A stretch of 17,629 nucleotides of DNA. Origin: an uncultured Atopobium sp. (lineage in GTDB: Bacteria > Actinomycetota > Coriobacteriia > Coriobacteriales > Atopobiaceae). Positions within the stretch are counted from its first letter, which is position 1. Every line of letters begins with the position of its first letter. Below, piece by piece: positions 6,490 to 13,937 of this stretch. Under the pieces are notes generated by a model. The model had not been told where the DNA came from. It did not search any database and worked only from the letters and a program-made list of their open reading frames with translations. The DNA is taken from NCBI GenBank assembly GCA_937990665.1, contig CALKRF010000049.1, forward strand, positions 1 to 17,629, written 5' to 3'. A program made the position numbers and the translations under genes.

Positions 6490-9384
6490 TTATGCGCGCT
6501 TCTTCTGAGCTTTTTTCTCTGCAGCTAGACGTGCATTATCACGATTTAGAATCTCTTTGAGGAACTTGCCGGTGTGACTTTCTGGAGTTGCCGCAACCTT
6601 TTCTGGCGTACCGGAAACAACTACCGTTCCTCCGCCGTCACCACCCTCTGGACCCATGTCAATAATGCGATCAGCCATCTTAATGACATCCAGATTATGC
6701 TCAATGACAAGAACCGTGTTGCCCGCATCAACAAGACGCTCAAGAACAACAATAAGCTGTCTGACATCCTCAAAATGAAGACCAGTTGTTGGCTCATCCA
6801 GAATATAAAGAGTTTTACCAGTCTGCTGACGGTGAAGCTCTTTTGCAAGCTTAACGCGCTGCGCCTCGCCACCAGAGAGCGTAGTTGCTGGCTGACCAAG
6901 GTGAATGTAGCCAAGGCCTACATCGTGGAGAGTCTGCAACTTGTTCTTAATGCGAGGAATGTTTGCAAAGAATGCAAGCGCCTCATGAACCGTCATGTCA
7001 AGGACGTCAGAGACAGACTTGCCGTGATAGAGAATCTCGAGCGTCTCACGGTTGTAGCGCTTACCGTGGCAGACCTCGCAAGGAACGTAGACGTCAGGCA
7101 AGAAGTTCATCTCAATCTTGATCTGGCCGTCGCCCTTACAAGCCTCGCAGCGACCTCCCTGGACGTTAAACGAGAAACGACCAGCTGAGTAACCACGAGC
7201 ACGAGACTCTGGAACTGAAGCATACAGTGCACGCAAGTCATCCCAAAGACCAATATAGGTTGCTGGATTAGAACGAGGCGTTCTTCCAATAGGACTCTGG
7301 TCAATATCAATGACCTTATCGATAAGATCGACGCCTTCGAGCTTTTTATACTCTCCCACCACACGCTTTGAATGCTGAACTGCGTTGGTAAGCGCGGGGG
7401 CAAGGGTATCGGTAACCAAAGAAGACTTACCAGAGCCAGAAACACCTGTGACCACCGTTAATGTGCCCAGCTCGATAGCGGCGGAAACGTTCTTAAGGTT
7501 GTTAGCGCTAGCTCCTGTAATCTTGATTTTTCCGCGACCAGGCTTACGACGAACCTCTGGCAGCCTAATCTGCTTCTTTCCCGTGAGATACGCACCTGTG
7601 ATGGAATCAGGGTTTTCAACAATCTCTTCTGGAGTGCCAGCAGCAACAACGTGACCACCAAGCTCACCGGCGCCAGGACCCATGTCAATAACGTAGTCAG
7701 CTGCACGAATGGTATCTTCATCGTGCTCGACAACAAGTACGGTATTACCGCGGTCTCTGAGCTGCTTGAGCGTCTCAATGAGGCGGTTGTTGTCTCTTTG
7801 ATGCAGACCAATAGAAGGCTCGTCCAAAATGTAAAGGACGCCCATAAGGCCAGCGCCAATCTGAGTTGCCAAGCGAATACGCTGGGCCTCTCCACCAGAA
7901 AGCGATGCTGCTGCGCGAGAAAGCGTGAGGTAATCCAAGCCAACGTTTACCAAGAACTGTAGCCTTGCCACAATCTCTTTAACAATAGGACCTGCAATAA
8001 CCTTTTGACGATCAGTAATAGTCAGCTGCTTGAAGAACTGGAGTGACTCTTTGCAGGAAAGTTCACAGACCTCCCAGATGTTTTTCTCGCCAACCGTAAC
8101 GGAGAGAATTTCTGGCTTTAAGCGAGCTCCGTGACAGGTTGTACAAGGCATCTCGCGAATATACTTCTCAAGATGCGTCTTCATATTTTCTGACGTGGTC
8201 TCTTGATACTTGTCAAAAAGAATCTTTCTGACACCAGAGAACGTGGTAAACCAGTGCGTATTGCGGCCGTCTCGCGTTTTGTAGTCAACGCGAATCTTAG
8301 TTGAACCAAGGCCACCGAGAAGGGCGTCTTGTACCTTCTTTGGTAGCTTGTTCCAAGGCGTTGTATCAGACACATCAAAATGCTTGCAGACTGCAGACAA
8401 AATCTGAGGATAGTAGTTTGAATGACCAAAGAGACTTCCAAAAACACCCTCTGATACGGACAGTTTTGGATCTGCAATGAGTGCTGCTGCATCAATAATT
8501 TTACGAGTTCCTAGACCATCACAGTCAGGACAGGCGCCGTAAGGAGCATTGAACGAGAAATCACGAGGTTGCAGGTCATCCATAGAGTGACCGTGAATAG
8601 GACAAGCAAGCGCCAGCGAATACTGCAGGAGCTCTTCTGGCATAGTTTCTGGGTTGGACTTATCTGCCAAGAGCAATATGCCTACCTTGCCCTGGGCAAG
8701 CTTAGTTGCCTGCTCAACGCCTTCAACAATACGGCCTAAAGAATCGGGGCGGATGACAATACGGTCGACAACCACCTCAATATCGTGCTTGAGTGTTTTA
8801 CCCAGCGTGATTTCTTCATCAAGCTCACGCACAACGCCGTCAACACGAACGCGAGAAAATCCTTCTTTGCGCAAGTCTTCAAAGAGCTTAACGTACTCGC
8901 CCTTACGACCCAAAACAACAGGAGCTAAAACATAAGCTCTGCGTCCCTGACCAGCCTCGAGGATTTTATCGGCAACCTGATCTGTTGTCTGGCGCTCAAT
9001 AACGCGACCGCACTCAGGGCAGTGAGGAGTACCCATGCGAGCATACAAAAGGCGCAGGTAATCGTAGATTTCTGTTACGGTACCGACGGTAGAGCGAGGA
9101 TTTCTGGAAGTAGTCTTCTGGTCAATGGACACCGCCGGAGAAAGGCCATCAATAGAGTCAAGGTCTGGCTTATCCATCTGTCCCAAAAACTGACGGGCAT
9201 AGCTGGACAAAGACTCAACGTAGCGGCGCTGTCCTTCTGCGTAAATGGTGTCAAAGGCAAGACTTGACTTGCCCGAACCAGAAAGTCCCGTAATAACTAC
9301 CAGCTGATCACGAGGGATATCAATGTCAATATCTTGCAGGTTGTGCTCTCGTGCACCACGGATAGCAATTTTGCTTGAAGCCAT
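6490..9384 (-). CDS. uvrA: UvrA, excinuclease ABC subunit A (DNA damage-sensing ATPase)
   Basis: UvrA is a dimeric ABC ATPase that scans DNA for distortions and delivers UvrB. The protein is full length (964 aa). Order of motifs: Walker A1 GLSGSGKSS (33-41); Cys pairs at 285/288 and 414/417 (CPDC and CTTC, a zinc site); ABC signature LSGGEAQR (495-502); Walker B1 LYILDEPSIG (517-526, catalytic Glu522); Walker A2 GVSGSGKSS (647-655); C-terminal zinc finger CEAC...CEVC (746, 749, 769, 772) needed for damage recognition; signature 2 LSGGEAQR (836-843); Walker B2 LYILDEPTTG (859-868). The extra CPECG at 122-126 has no obvious Cys partner. The tail (AAEKKAQKKRA) is very basic. Start ATG with TGTGAGGAACT upstream. 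It heads the uvrA-ybaK-murJ-uvrC operon and has a leader of about 100 nt with two inverted repeats. Assignment is certain. Confidence 0.99.
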   Translation of the reverse strand: MASSKIAIRGAREHNLQDIDIDIPRDQLVVITGLSGSGKSSLAFDTIYAEGQRRYVESLSSYARQFLGQMDKPDLDSIDGLSPAVSIDQKTTSRNPRSTVGTVTEIYDYLRLLYARMGTPHCPECGRVIERQTTDQVADKILEAGQGRRAYVLAPVVLGRKGEYVKLFEDLRKEGFSRVRVDGVVRELDEEITLGKTLKHDIEVVVDRIVIRPDSLGRIVEGVEQATKLAQGKVGILLLADKSNPETMPEELLQYSLALACPIHGHSMDDLQPRDFSFNAPYGACPDCDGLGTRKIIDAAALIADPKLSVSEGVFGSLFGHSNYYPQILSAVCKHFDVSDTTPWNKLPKKVQDALLGGLGSTKIRVDYKTRDGRNTHWFTTFSGVRKILFDKYQETTSENMKTHLEKYIREMPCTTCHGARLKPEILSVTVGEKNIWEVCELSCKESLQFFKQLTITDRQKVIAGPIVKEIVARLQFLVNVGLDYLTLSRAAASLSGGEAQRIRLATQIGAGLMGVLYILDEPSIGLHQRDNNRLIETLKQLRDRGNTVLVVEHDEDTIRAADYVIDMGPGAGELGGHVVAAGTPEEIVENPDSITGAYLTGKKQIRLPEVRRKPGRGKIKITGASANNLKNVSAAIELGTLTVVTGVSGSGKSSLVTDTLAPALTNAVQHSKRVVGEYKKLEGVDLIDKVIDIDQSPIGRTPRSNPATYIGLWDDLRALYASVPESRARGYSAGRFSFNVQGGRCEACKGDGQIKIEMNFLPDVYVPCEVCHGKRYNRETLEILYHGKSVSDVLDMTVHEALAFFANIPRIKNKLQTLHDVGLGYIHLGQPATTLSGGEAQRVKLAKELHRQQTGKTLYILDEPTTGLHFEDVRQLIVVLERLVDAGNTVLVIEHNLDVIKMADRIIDMGPEGGDGGGTVVVSGTPEKVAATPESHTGKFLKEILNRDNARLAAEKKAQKKRA

Positions 9385-9410
9385 AGTTCCTCACATAACC
9401 AGTTTGACAT

Positions 9411-9429
9411 GCGCATTTCTTGTATGCGC
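9411..9429 (-). repeat. Small hairpin in the uvrA leader
   Basis: GCGCAT (9411-9416) and ATGCGC (9424-9429) form a perfect 6-bp GC-rich stem around a 7-nt loop, 27-45 nt upstream of the uvrA start. It has no T tract, so it is not a terminator. It may be a leader RNA structure or mere chance. Confidence 0.35.
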
Positions 9430-9451
9430 CAACTGCCAAACAACAGAAAAC

Positions 9452-9490
9452 AACATCAGTACACAGATGTAATTTGTGCGTACTGATGTT
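9452..9490 (-). promoter_or_regulatory. 11-bp perfect inverted repeat in the uvrA leader; LexA-like operator or hairpin
   Basis: AACATCAGTAC (9452-9462) and GTACTGATGTT (9480-9490) are perfect inverted copies separated by 17 nt. On the minus strand the upstream arm reads AGAACATCAGTAC, i.e. GAAC-N4-GTAC, one base from the GAAC-N4-GTTC core of Gram-positive LexA sites. It begins 2 nt after the likely uvrA -10 box, a typical operator position. As RNA it would be a stable stem followed by GTTTTCTG, so it could instead be a terminator for the YhcH-type gene upstream. The sequence alone does not decide between these. Confidence 0.55.
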
Positions 9491-9492
9491 CT

Positions 9493-9521
9493 AGTATACC
9501 CAAGATAGTGCCGCCAAAACA
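9493..9521 (-). promoter_or_regulatory. Candidate uvrA promoter
   Basis: TATACT (9493-9498, minus strand) preceded by GGG is a good -10 box. The matching -35 position, 17 nt away, reads TGTTTT (9516-9521), which is weak. The uvrB promoter region has the same arrangement (TGTTTC, 17 nt, GGGG, TATACT), which adds some support. The leader would be about 100 nt. Confidence 0.5.
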
Positions 9522-9537
9522 CGGCAAGCGCGCTTCC

Positions 9538-9999
9538 CTATTTAATGCGAACCTTCATCACAGCTTTTTTGAGCTTTGAACCAGATTTCTCCAGCGTACA
9601 GCCTGGTTTGTGAGCATCAGATGGAGGTGTCACCAGAAAATCACCTTCGTGAAGGGTGACCCAAGTCTCTTCTCCGGGATTGGTGTAAGCACCAAAATCA
9701 GCGTCAGCATTAAACTCACCCTTAAGAACACACTGCTCAAGAGGGGCAACAGCGATGCTTTCGGTGCCAGAAATAACCACATGAATATCAGCGTAAATCT
9801 TATGAGCCTCATAGTCCTTCTCGCCAGGAAGAGCGGGCTCAAACTCCATGACGTTCACAAAGACGTTTTCTCCATCAATTTCTGTTTTGCCCAAAGGCAG
9901 CTCGTCCAGATTGTGTGTTGCTAGAAATTCTGCAGCACAAGCCATATATTTCTGACCAAAGTCATTCTCAGATAAATTCTTAATTGACGAGAAAATCAT
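9538..9999 (-). CDS. YhcH/YjgK/YiaL-family cupin-like protein, 153 aa
   Basis: The family (DUF386; the E. coli YhcH/NanQ group) is a small beta-sandwich metalloprotein. Members are linked to sugar metabolism, including sialic acid anomer conversion and a beta-galactosidase-associated subunit. Hallmarks seen here: YEAHKIYADIHVVISGTE (63-80; likely metal ligands Glu64, His66 and His73), a WVTLHEGDFLVTPP strand (113-126) and PSDAHKPG (126-133; His130). The length is that of the family. No sialic acid or sugar-uptake gene lies next to it, so the substrate is unknown. The start is strongly supported by AGGAGGT 5 nt before the ATG (about 10003-10010). A perfect TATAAT lies about 40 nt upstream of the start. 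It is divergent from mrp and on the same strand as uvrA, with a 153-nt gap. Read-through into uvrA is possible because no T-tailed hairpin directly follows the stop. Confidence 0.88.
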   Translation of the reverse strand: MIFSSIKNLSENDFGQKYMACAAEFLATHNLDELPLGKTEIDGENVFVNVMEFEPALPGEKDYEAHKIYADIHVVISGTESIAVAPLEQCVLKGEFNADADFGAYTNPGEETWVTLHEGDFLVTPPSDAHKPGCTLEKSGSKLKKAVMKVRIK

Positions 10000-10036
10000 G
10001 TGAACCTCCTACGTTCAGCTAAAGTGCGCCGAAAAG

Positions 10037-10042
10037 ATTATA
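10037..10042 (-). promoter_or_regulatory. Perfect TATAAT -10 box upstream of the YhcH-type gene
   Basis: Read on the minus strand, 10042-10037 is TATAAT, the consensus -10 hexamer. A start near 10030 would give a leader of about 30 nt. There is no good -35 box (AACTTT at the 17-nt position). The same 118-bp divergent gap must hold the mrp promoter. There I see only weak candidates (TTTGCC at 10052-10057 with TAGAAT at 10073-10078, a 15-nt gap) and a small TTCTA/TAGAA inverted repeat at 10064-10077. Confidence 0.4.
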
Positions 10043-10117
10043 GCTATCTCGTTTGCCATAAAGTTCTATGGGTAGAATTAAGTAGTTACTGCATACAACT
10101 GCTACATAAGGAGAGAC

Positions 10118-10966
10118 ATGGCAGACGTAAATATTGATCGTGAGGCGCTTCGTAAAGAGATTGACGCTGCACTTCACGGCAAAAAGAAAGAACCACAGCC
10201 ACCAGCAGGCTTTGAACTTAATCAACACTCAAGCATCAAACACGTTATTGGAGTAGTTTCTGGCAAAGGCGGTGTTGGTAAGTCCTTTGTCACCGGCATT
10301 CTTGCTACTAACCTCGCTCGCGCAGGTAAGCGCGTTGGTATTCTTGACGGCGATATTACCGGACCTTCAATTCCTCGTATGTTTGGCATCTCTGATGAGC
10401 GTTCTTACGGCGTTGAAGAGCAGCTTATTCCTATCGAGGACGCAAACGGTATCAAGATTATGAGCGCTAACCTGGTGCTTCAAAACGAGACTGATCCTGT
10501 TCTCTGGAGAGGCCCTGTTGTTGCTGGTGCTATCCAACAGTTCTACAGCCAGTGCAACTGGGGTGACCTTGATTACCTACTCATCGACATGCCTCCAGGA
10601 ACGGGCGATGTTGCACTGACCGTATTTCAGTCCCTTCCTGTTGAGGGTGTTGTAATTGTTTCTTCTCCACAAGATCTTGTTCAGATGGTTGTGGGCAAGG
10701 CAGTTCGCATGGCAGAAATGATGCATGTACCTGTGCTTGGTTTGATTGAGAACATGGCATATATCACCTGCCCTCACTGTGATGAGCGCATTGAGCCTTA
10801 CGGTCCATCAAAGCTTGCCGAGACCGCAGCAGCATTTAACCTCAAGCCTTTGGGACAGCTTCCTATGGATGCAACCTTTGCTCAGATTGCCGATAAGGGA
10901 ACCTTTAGCACGGAGCTTCCTCAAGGCCTTGTTCCTGACGCTACACAAAGCGTTCTTGATCTGTAA
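10118..10966 (+). CDS. mrp: Mrp/ApbC (NBP35-type) P-loop ATPase, Fe-S cluster carrier
   Basis: Mrp proteins bind an Fe-S cluster between two subunits and pass it to target enzymes in the cytosol. Clear motifs: deviant Walker A GKGGVGKS (49-56), switch I region LDGDITGPSIPRMFG (76-90), LLIDMPPGTGD (154-164), SSPQD (182-186) and the cluster-binding CPHC pair (Cys218 and Cys221). At 282 aa it lacks the N-terminal MIP18/DUF59 domain (about 90 aa) of the longer bacterial Mrp form and has only a short charged leader of about 40 residues. The start is set by AAGGAG 5 nt before the ATG. It opens a plus-strand cluster with two flavoproteins; 45 nt separate it from the next gene with no terminator, so co-transcription is likely. 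Confidence 0.95.
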   Translation: MADVNIDREALRKEIDAALHGKKKEPQPPAGFELNQHSSIKHVIGVVSGKGGVGKSFVTGILATNLARAGKRVGILDGDITGPSIPRMFGISDERSYGVEEQLIPIEDANGIKIMSANLVLQNETDPVLWRGPVVAGAIQQFYSQCNWGDLDYLLIDMPPGTGDVALTVFQSLPVEGVVIVSSPQDLVQMVVGKAVRMAEMMHVPVLGLIENMAYITCPHCDERIEPYGPSKLAETAAAFNLKPLGQLPMDATFAQIADKGTFSTELPQGLVPDATQSVLDL

Positions 10967-11011
10967 GCCCTAGAAGCTGGTACTTACACAACACAAAAGG
11001 TAGTTCTTACT

Positions 11012-12265
11012 ATGGCTCAGTCAACGCGCGTTAAAGAACGTCAAGCAGCACAAGCTCTGCGCATCAAGCAAGCTCAGGCATTCATGGTGCCAGACAACAT
11101 TGATGTAGCAATTCTAGGTGGCGGCGCGGCAGGACTCTGCGCTGCCATCACTGCTGCTGAGGCTCTTGGTGCCAATAAGCGCGTTGTTGTCTTTGAGAAA
11201 GCACTGGAGAGCGGCAGAACTATCCTGGCAACAGGCGGCGGTCGTTGTAACTTTACCAATGCTGATTTGAGCTTTGAGAATTTCTCTCATCCAGAGTTTG
11301 TTCAGGCTGTCTGCAAAGACAAGGACACGTTTCTTGCGGACATCCTGGCTTTCTTTAGGTTCAGCGGTCTTGCGTGGGCTACAGAAGACGAAGGTAGAAT
11401 GTACCCGCTTACCAGGCAAGCAAGCTCCATCCAGTCACTTTTACTCAGACGTGCTCAAAAAGCTGGCGTTCAATTTGCCCTAGGACGAGAAGTCACATCG
11501 GTAAATCCGCAGCACAATGGCTTCACCGTTGCCTTTCAAGAATGCTTTGCTGGCGAGAAAACCCACAAGGTCCACGCATCATCGGTAGTTCTAGCCACTG
11601 GCGGGCTCACAACCACAGAACTTGCAGAGAACCTTAACTTGCAGACCACTTCACTGCGACCTGGTCTCTGTGCGCTCACCTGTACTCCTAAGCCTCCTGC
11701 AAGCCTGGATGGCAAACGTGTCCGTGCGCATGCAGCTCTTTTGAGAGATGGCAATGTCCTTAAACAGGAATCAGGTGAGCTGCTCTTTAGACCATTTGGA
11801 CTCTCGGGCATCATGATTTTTAACTTGTCCCGCACCGCTCTTCCAGGTGATGTACTTGAGATTGACCTTCTCCCCCAGCTTACAGAAGAAGAAGTTTCAG
11901 CAGCTGTAGAAGCTCACACCACCGACGGTCTTCTTGACTCACAAATTGCTGCTTATCTAGGTGCTCATGACTCAGTTGAAGCCACGGTTGCCAAAGCTCA
12001 CAGAATGGCCTTTACCGTTACCGGTACATCCTCCAAAGTTGTTCCACAGGTCTGTGTTGGTGGTATTTCCGTTGATCAAGTGAGTACTGACACACTTGAG
12101 GCGCGCAGCATTCCAGATCTGTTTATCGCTGGAGAAGCTCTTGACATTGATGCTCAATGTGGAGGATTTAACCTCTCGTGGGCGTGGAAGAGCGGTATGA
12201 TCGCCGGTCTGGCTGCCGCAAAAAGCGCTGGTCAGAATTGTGAATCTTTGAAAGAGGGCAACTAA
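11012..12265 (+). CDS. HI0933-like (YhiN/BaiN-type) FAD-dependent flavoprotein
   Basis: Members of this family bind FAD and NAD(P)H; most have no known substrate, and one, BaiN, is implicated in gut bile-acid transformation. The Rossmann motif DVAILGGGAAGLCAA (31-45), the family signature GRTILATGGGRCNFTN (68-83) and the C-terminal FAD motif LFIAGEALDIDAQCGGFNLS with WAWKSGMIAG are all present. At 417 aa it is normal in length apart from about 28 extra charged residues at the N-terminus. The ribosome binding site for the ATG at 11012 is weak (AAAGG about 12 nt away). The Met at codon 25 (11084) is a possible alternative start but has none. It follows mrp by 45 nt and precedes another flavoprotein gene by 1 nt. 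The function in this organism is unknown; a bile-acid role must not be assumed. Confidence 0.9.
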   Translation: MAQSTRVKERQAAQALRIKQAQAFMVPDNIDVAILGGGAAGLCAAITAAEALGANKRVVVFEKALESGRTILATGGGRCNFTNADLSFENFSHPEFVQAVCKDKDTFLADILAFFRFSGLAWATEDEGRMYPLTRQASSIQSLLLRRAQKAGVQFALGREVTSVNPQHNGFTVAFQECFAGEKTHKVHASSVVLATGGLTTTELAENLNLQTTSLRPGLCALTCTPKPPASLDGKRVRAHAALLRDGNVLKQESGELLFRPFGLSGIMIFNLSRTALPGDVLEIDLLPQLTEEEVSAAVEAHTTDGLLDSQIAAYLGAHDSVEATVAKAHRMAFTVTGTSSKVVPQVCVGGISVDQVSTDTLEARSIPDLFIAGEALDIDAQCGGFNLSWAWKSGMIAGLAAAKSAGQNCESLKEGN

Positions 12266-12266
12266 T

Positions 12267-13937
12267 ATGCTGGAAGTATCAAACATTAAAGTTCATGTTA
12301 CTCCTCTTTATAAGCATCCTGCTAAAGAATCAAAGGTGGGTTTTGACGCGCTTCTTCGCGCCCTCCGAGTTTCTGCGGATGAGATTACCTCATATGAGCT
12401 GCATAAACGCTCAATTGATGCACGTAAAAGAAACGATATTGTTCTTATCCTTACCTACCACGTAAACCTTAAAGGTGGGCCTGCAACGGAACAAAAACTC
12501 CTTAACAAGATTCAAGGCAAACCTGCAGCAAAGCATATTAAGCTTGCTGAGGCAAATGCTTTTACGCTTCTCAAAGCGAAGCAACCTGCTCCCTCAGAGA
12601 ATCGTCCCGTTGTTGTAGGAGCAGGATGTGCAGGCTTGTTCTGTGCGCTTACGCTTGCCAAGGCTGGTCTTAATCCCCTGCTTATTGAGCGCGGAGATGA
12701 TGCAGCACGAAGAACTGCAGCGGTAGAGCATCATAACCAAACGGGTCAGCTAGATATTGAGAGCAACATCCAATTTGGTCTTGGTGGTGCTGGCACATTC
12801 TCTGACGGCAAGCTCAACACGGGTACCAAAAGTGCTTCTCACCGCTTTATTCTTGAGACTTTTGTAAAAGCAGGTGCACAGAAAAACATTTTATGGGATG
12901 CAAAACCCCATGTAGGAAGTGATGTTCTTCCCGCTGTTGTGACCAACATTGTCACAATGATTGAAGAGGCGGGTGGAATCGTTGCATTTAGGACAAAACT
13001 CACCTCCCTAGAGCGAGCCTCAGATGGCTCTCTTTCTGCAATTCAGGTTGAAAAGACCAATCCAGACGGCTCAACTCAAACTGAAATCATAAAGACTCGC
13101 ACGATGATCCTTGCAACTGGTCACTCCAGTAGAGACACGTATGTAATGCTCAAAGACAAAGGTATTTCTATGGAGAGAAAAACCTTTGCTATGGGTGTGC
13201 GAATTGAGCATCTTCAGTCTCAAATCAATAAATCGTTGTACGGTCCCGAGGCAACCAATCCCGTACTTGGAGCGGCCCCCTACAAGCTTTCTGTTCATCT
13301 TCCCTCTGGTAGAAGTGCTTTCTCATTCTGCATGTGTCCTGGTGGCTATGTTGTTTCTGCAGCTAGCGAGAAGGACGGCGTAGTCACAAACGGCATGAGT
13401 CTGTCTGACCGCGCAGGCAAAAATGCCAACTCCGGCCTGTTAGCTAACGTATATCCTGAAGATCTACCAGGAGATGACGTACTTGCTGGAATAGAACTGC
13501 AACGCTCTTGTGAGCGGGCGGCCTTTAAAGCAGGCGGTGGCGCTTATGTTGCTCCTGCTCAGCTGGTGGGTGACTTCCTACACAAGAAAGCTTCTACTGG
13601 GCCGCGTTCGGTAAAACCAACGTACCCACGTGGCGTTACCTGGACCTCACTTGAAGACTGCCTGCCTCCCTACATCCTACAAACCTTGCGAGAAGCCCTT
13701 CCAGTTATGGATAAAAAGCTTCATGGCTTTGCTCATCCCGATGCTGTGCTTACCGGAGTTGAAACAAGATCAAGCTCTCCTGTAAGAATTACCCGCGATG
13801 AAACAGGACAAAGCGTTAACACACCAGGTATATGGCCTGTAGGTGAAGGTGCTGGCTATGCGGGCGGCATCATGAGTGCTGCTGCAGATGGCATTAGAAT
13901 GGCTGAGCTTGTAGTAGAGCACTACAACAACGCTTAG
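12267..13937 (+). CDS. FAD-dependent dehydrogenase-like protein (COG2509 type), 556 aa
   Basis: This is a predicted FAD-binding oxidoreductase of the widespread but uncharacterised COG2509 group. The N-terminal ~105 residues form a small alpha/beta domain typical of that group. A Rossmann motif VVVGAGCAGLFCA follows (115-127). The hallmark stretch NIQFGLGGAGTFSDGKLNTG comes near 165-185, and the C-terminal FAD contact PVGEGAGYAGGIMSAAADG (about 524-542) closes the fold. Several Cys are present (for example in FCMCPGG and SCERAAF), but no classical ferredoxin motif. The ATG is 1 nt after the stop of the HI0933-like gene, with AGAGGG upstream, so the two are surely co-transcribed. Its TAG overlaps the uvrB TAA of the opposite strand by 3-4 bp. 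Substrate unknown. Confidence 0.88.
   Translation: MLEVSNIKVHVTPLYKHPAKESKVGFDALLRALRVSADEITSYELHKRSIDARKRNDIVLILTYHVNLKGGPATEQKLLNKIQGKPAAKHIKLAEANAFTLLKAKQPAPSENRPVVVGAGCAGLFCALTLAKAGLNPLLIERGDDAARRTAAVEHHNQTGQLDIESNIQFGLGGAGTFSDGKLNTGTKSASHRFILETFVKAGAQKNILWDAKPHVGSDVLPAVVTNIVTMIEEAGGIVAFRTKLTSLERASDGSLSAIQVEKTNPDGSTQTEIIKTRTMILATGHSSRDTYVMLKDKGISMERKTFAMGVRIEHLQSQINKSLYGPEATNPVLGAAPYKLSVHLPSGRSAFSFCMCPGGYVVSAASEKDGVVTNGMSLSDRAGKNANSGLLANVYPEDLPGDDVLAGIELQRSCERAAFKAGGGAYVAPAQLVGDFLHKKASTGPRSVKPTYPRGVTWTSLEDCLPPYILQTLREALPVMDKKLHGFAHPDAVLTGVETRSSSPVRITRDETGQSVNTPGIWPVGEGAGYAGGIMSAAADGIRMAELVVEHYNNA

Noticed and set aside
6574..7188. A 204-codon open frame on the plus strand opposite uvrA
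   Set aside because: It lies wholly antisense to a conserved part of uvrA, has no ribosome binding site of note and gives a low-plausibility protein. It is a by-product of uvrA codon use.
7458..7943. A 161-codon minus-strand frame inside uvrA in another phase
   Set aside because: It overlaps the UvrA ABC signature and Walker B coding region, which are clearly translated in the uvrA frame; the alternative product resembles nothing.
9509..9526. Hairpin TGCCG/CGGCA after the YhcH-type gene as a terminator
   Set aside because: The stem is only 5 bp with an 8-nt loop and no T tract follows on either strand; part of it overlaps the candidate uvrA promoter.
9526..9535. Perfect 10-nt palindrome AAGCGCGCTT beside the YhcH-type stop codon
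   Set aside because: Short and isolated, with no second copy noticed in the window; not enough for an operator call.
10082..10105. Imperfect GTAG...CTAC dyad upstream of mrp
   Set aside because: Only four terminal base pairs match before mismatches; it is no better than chance.
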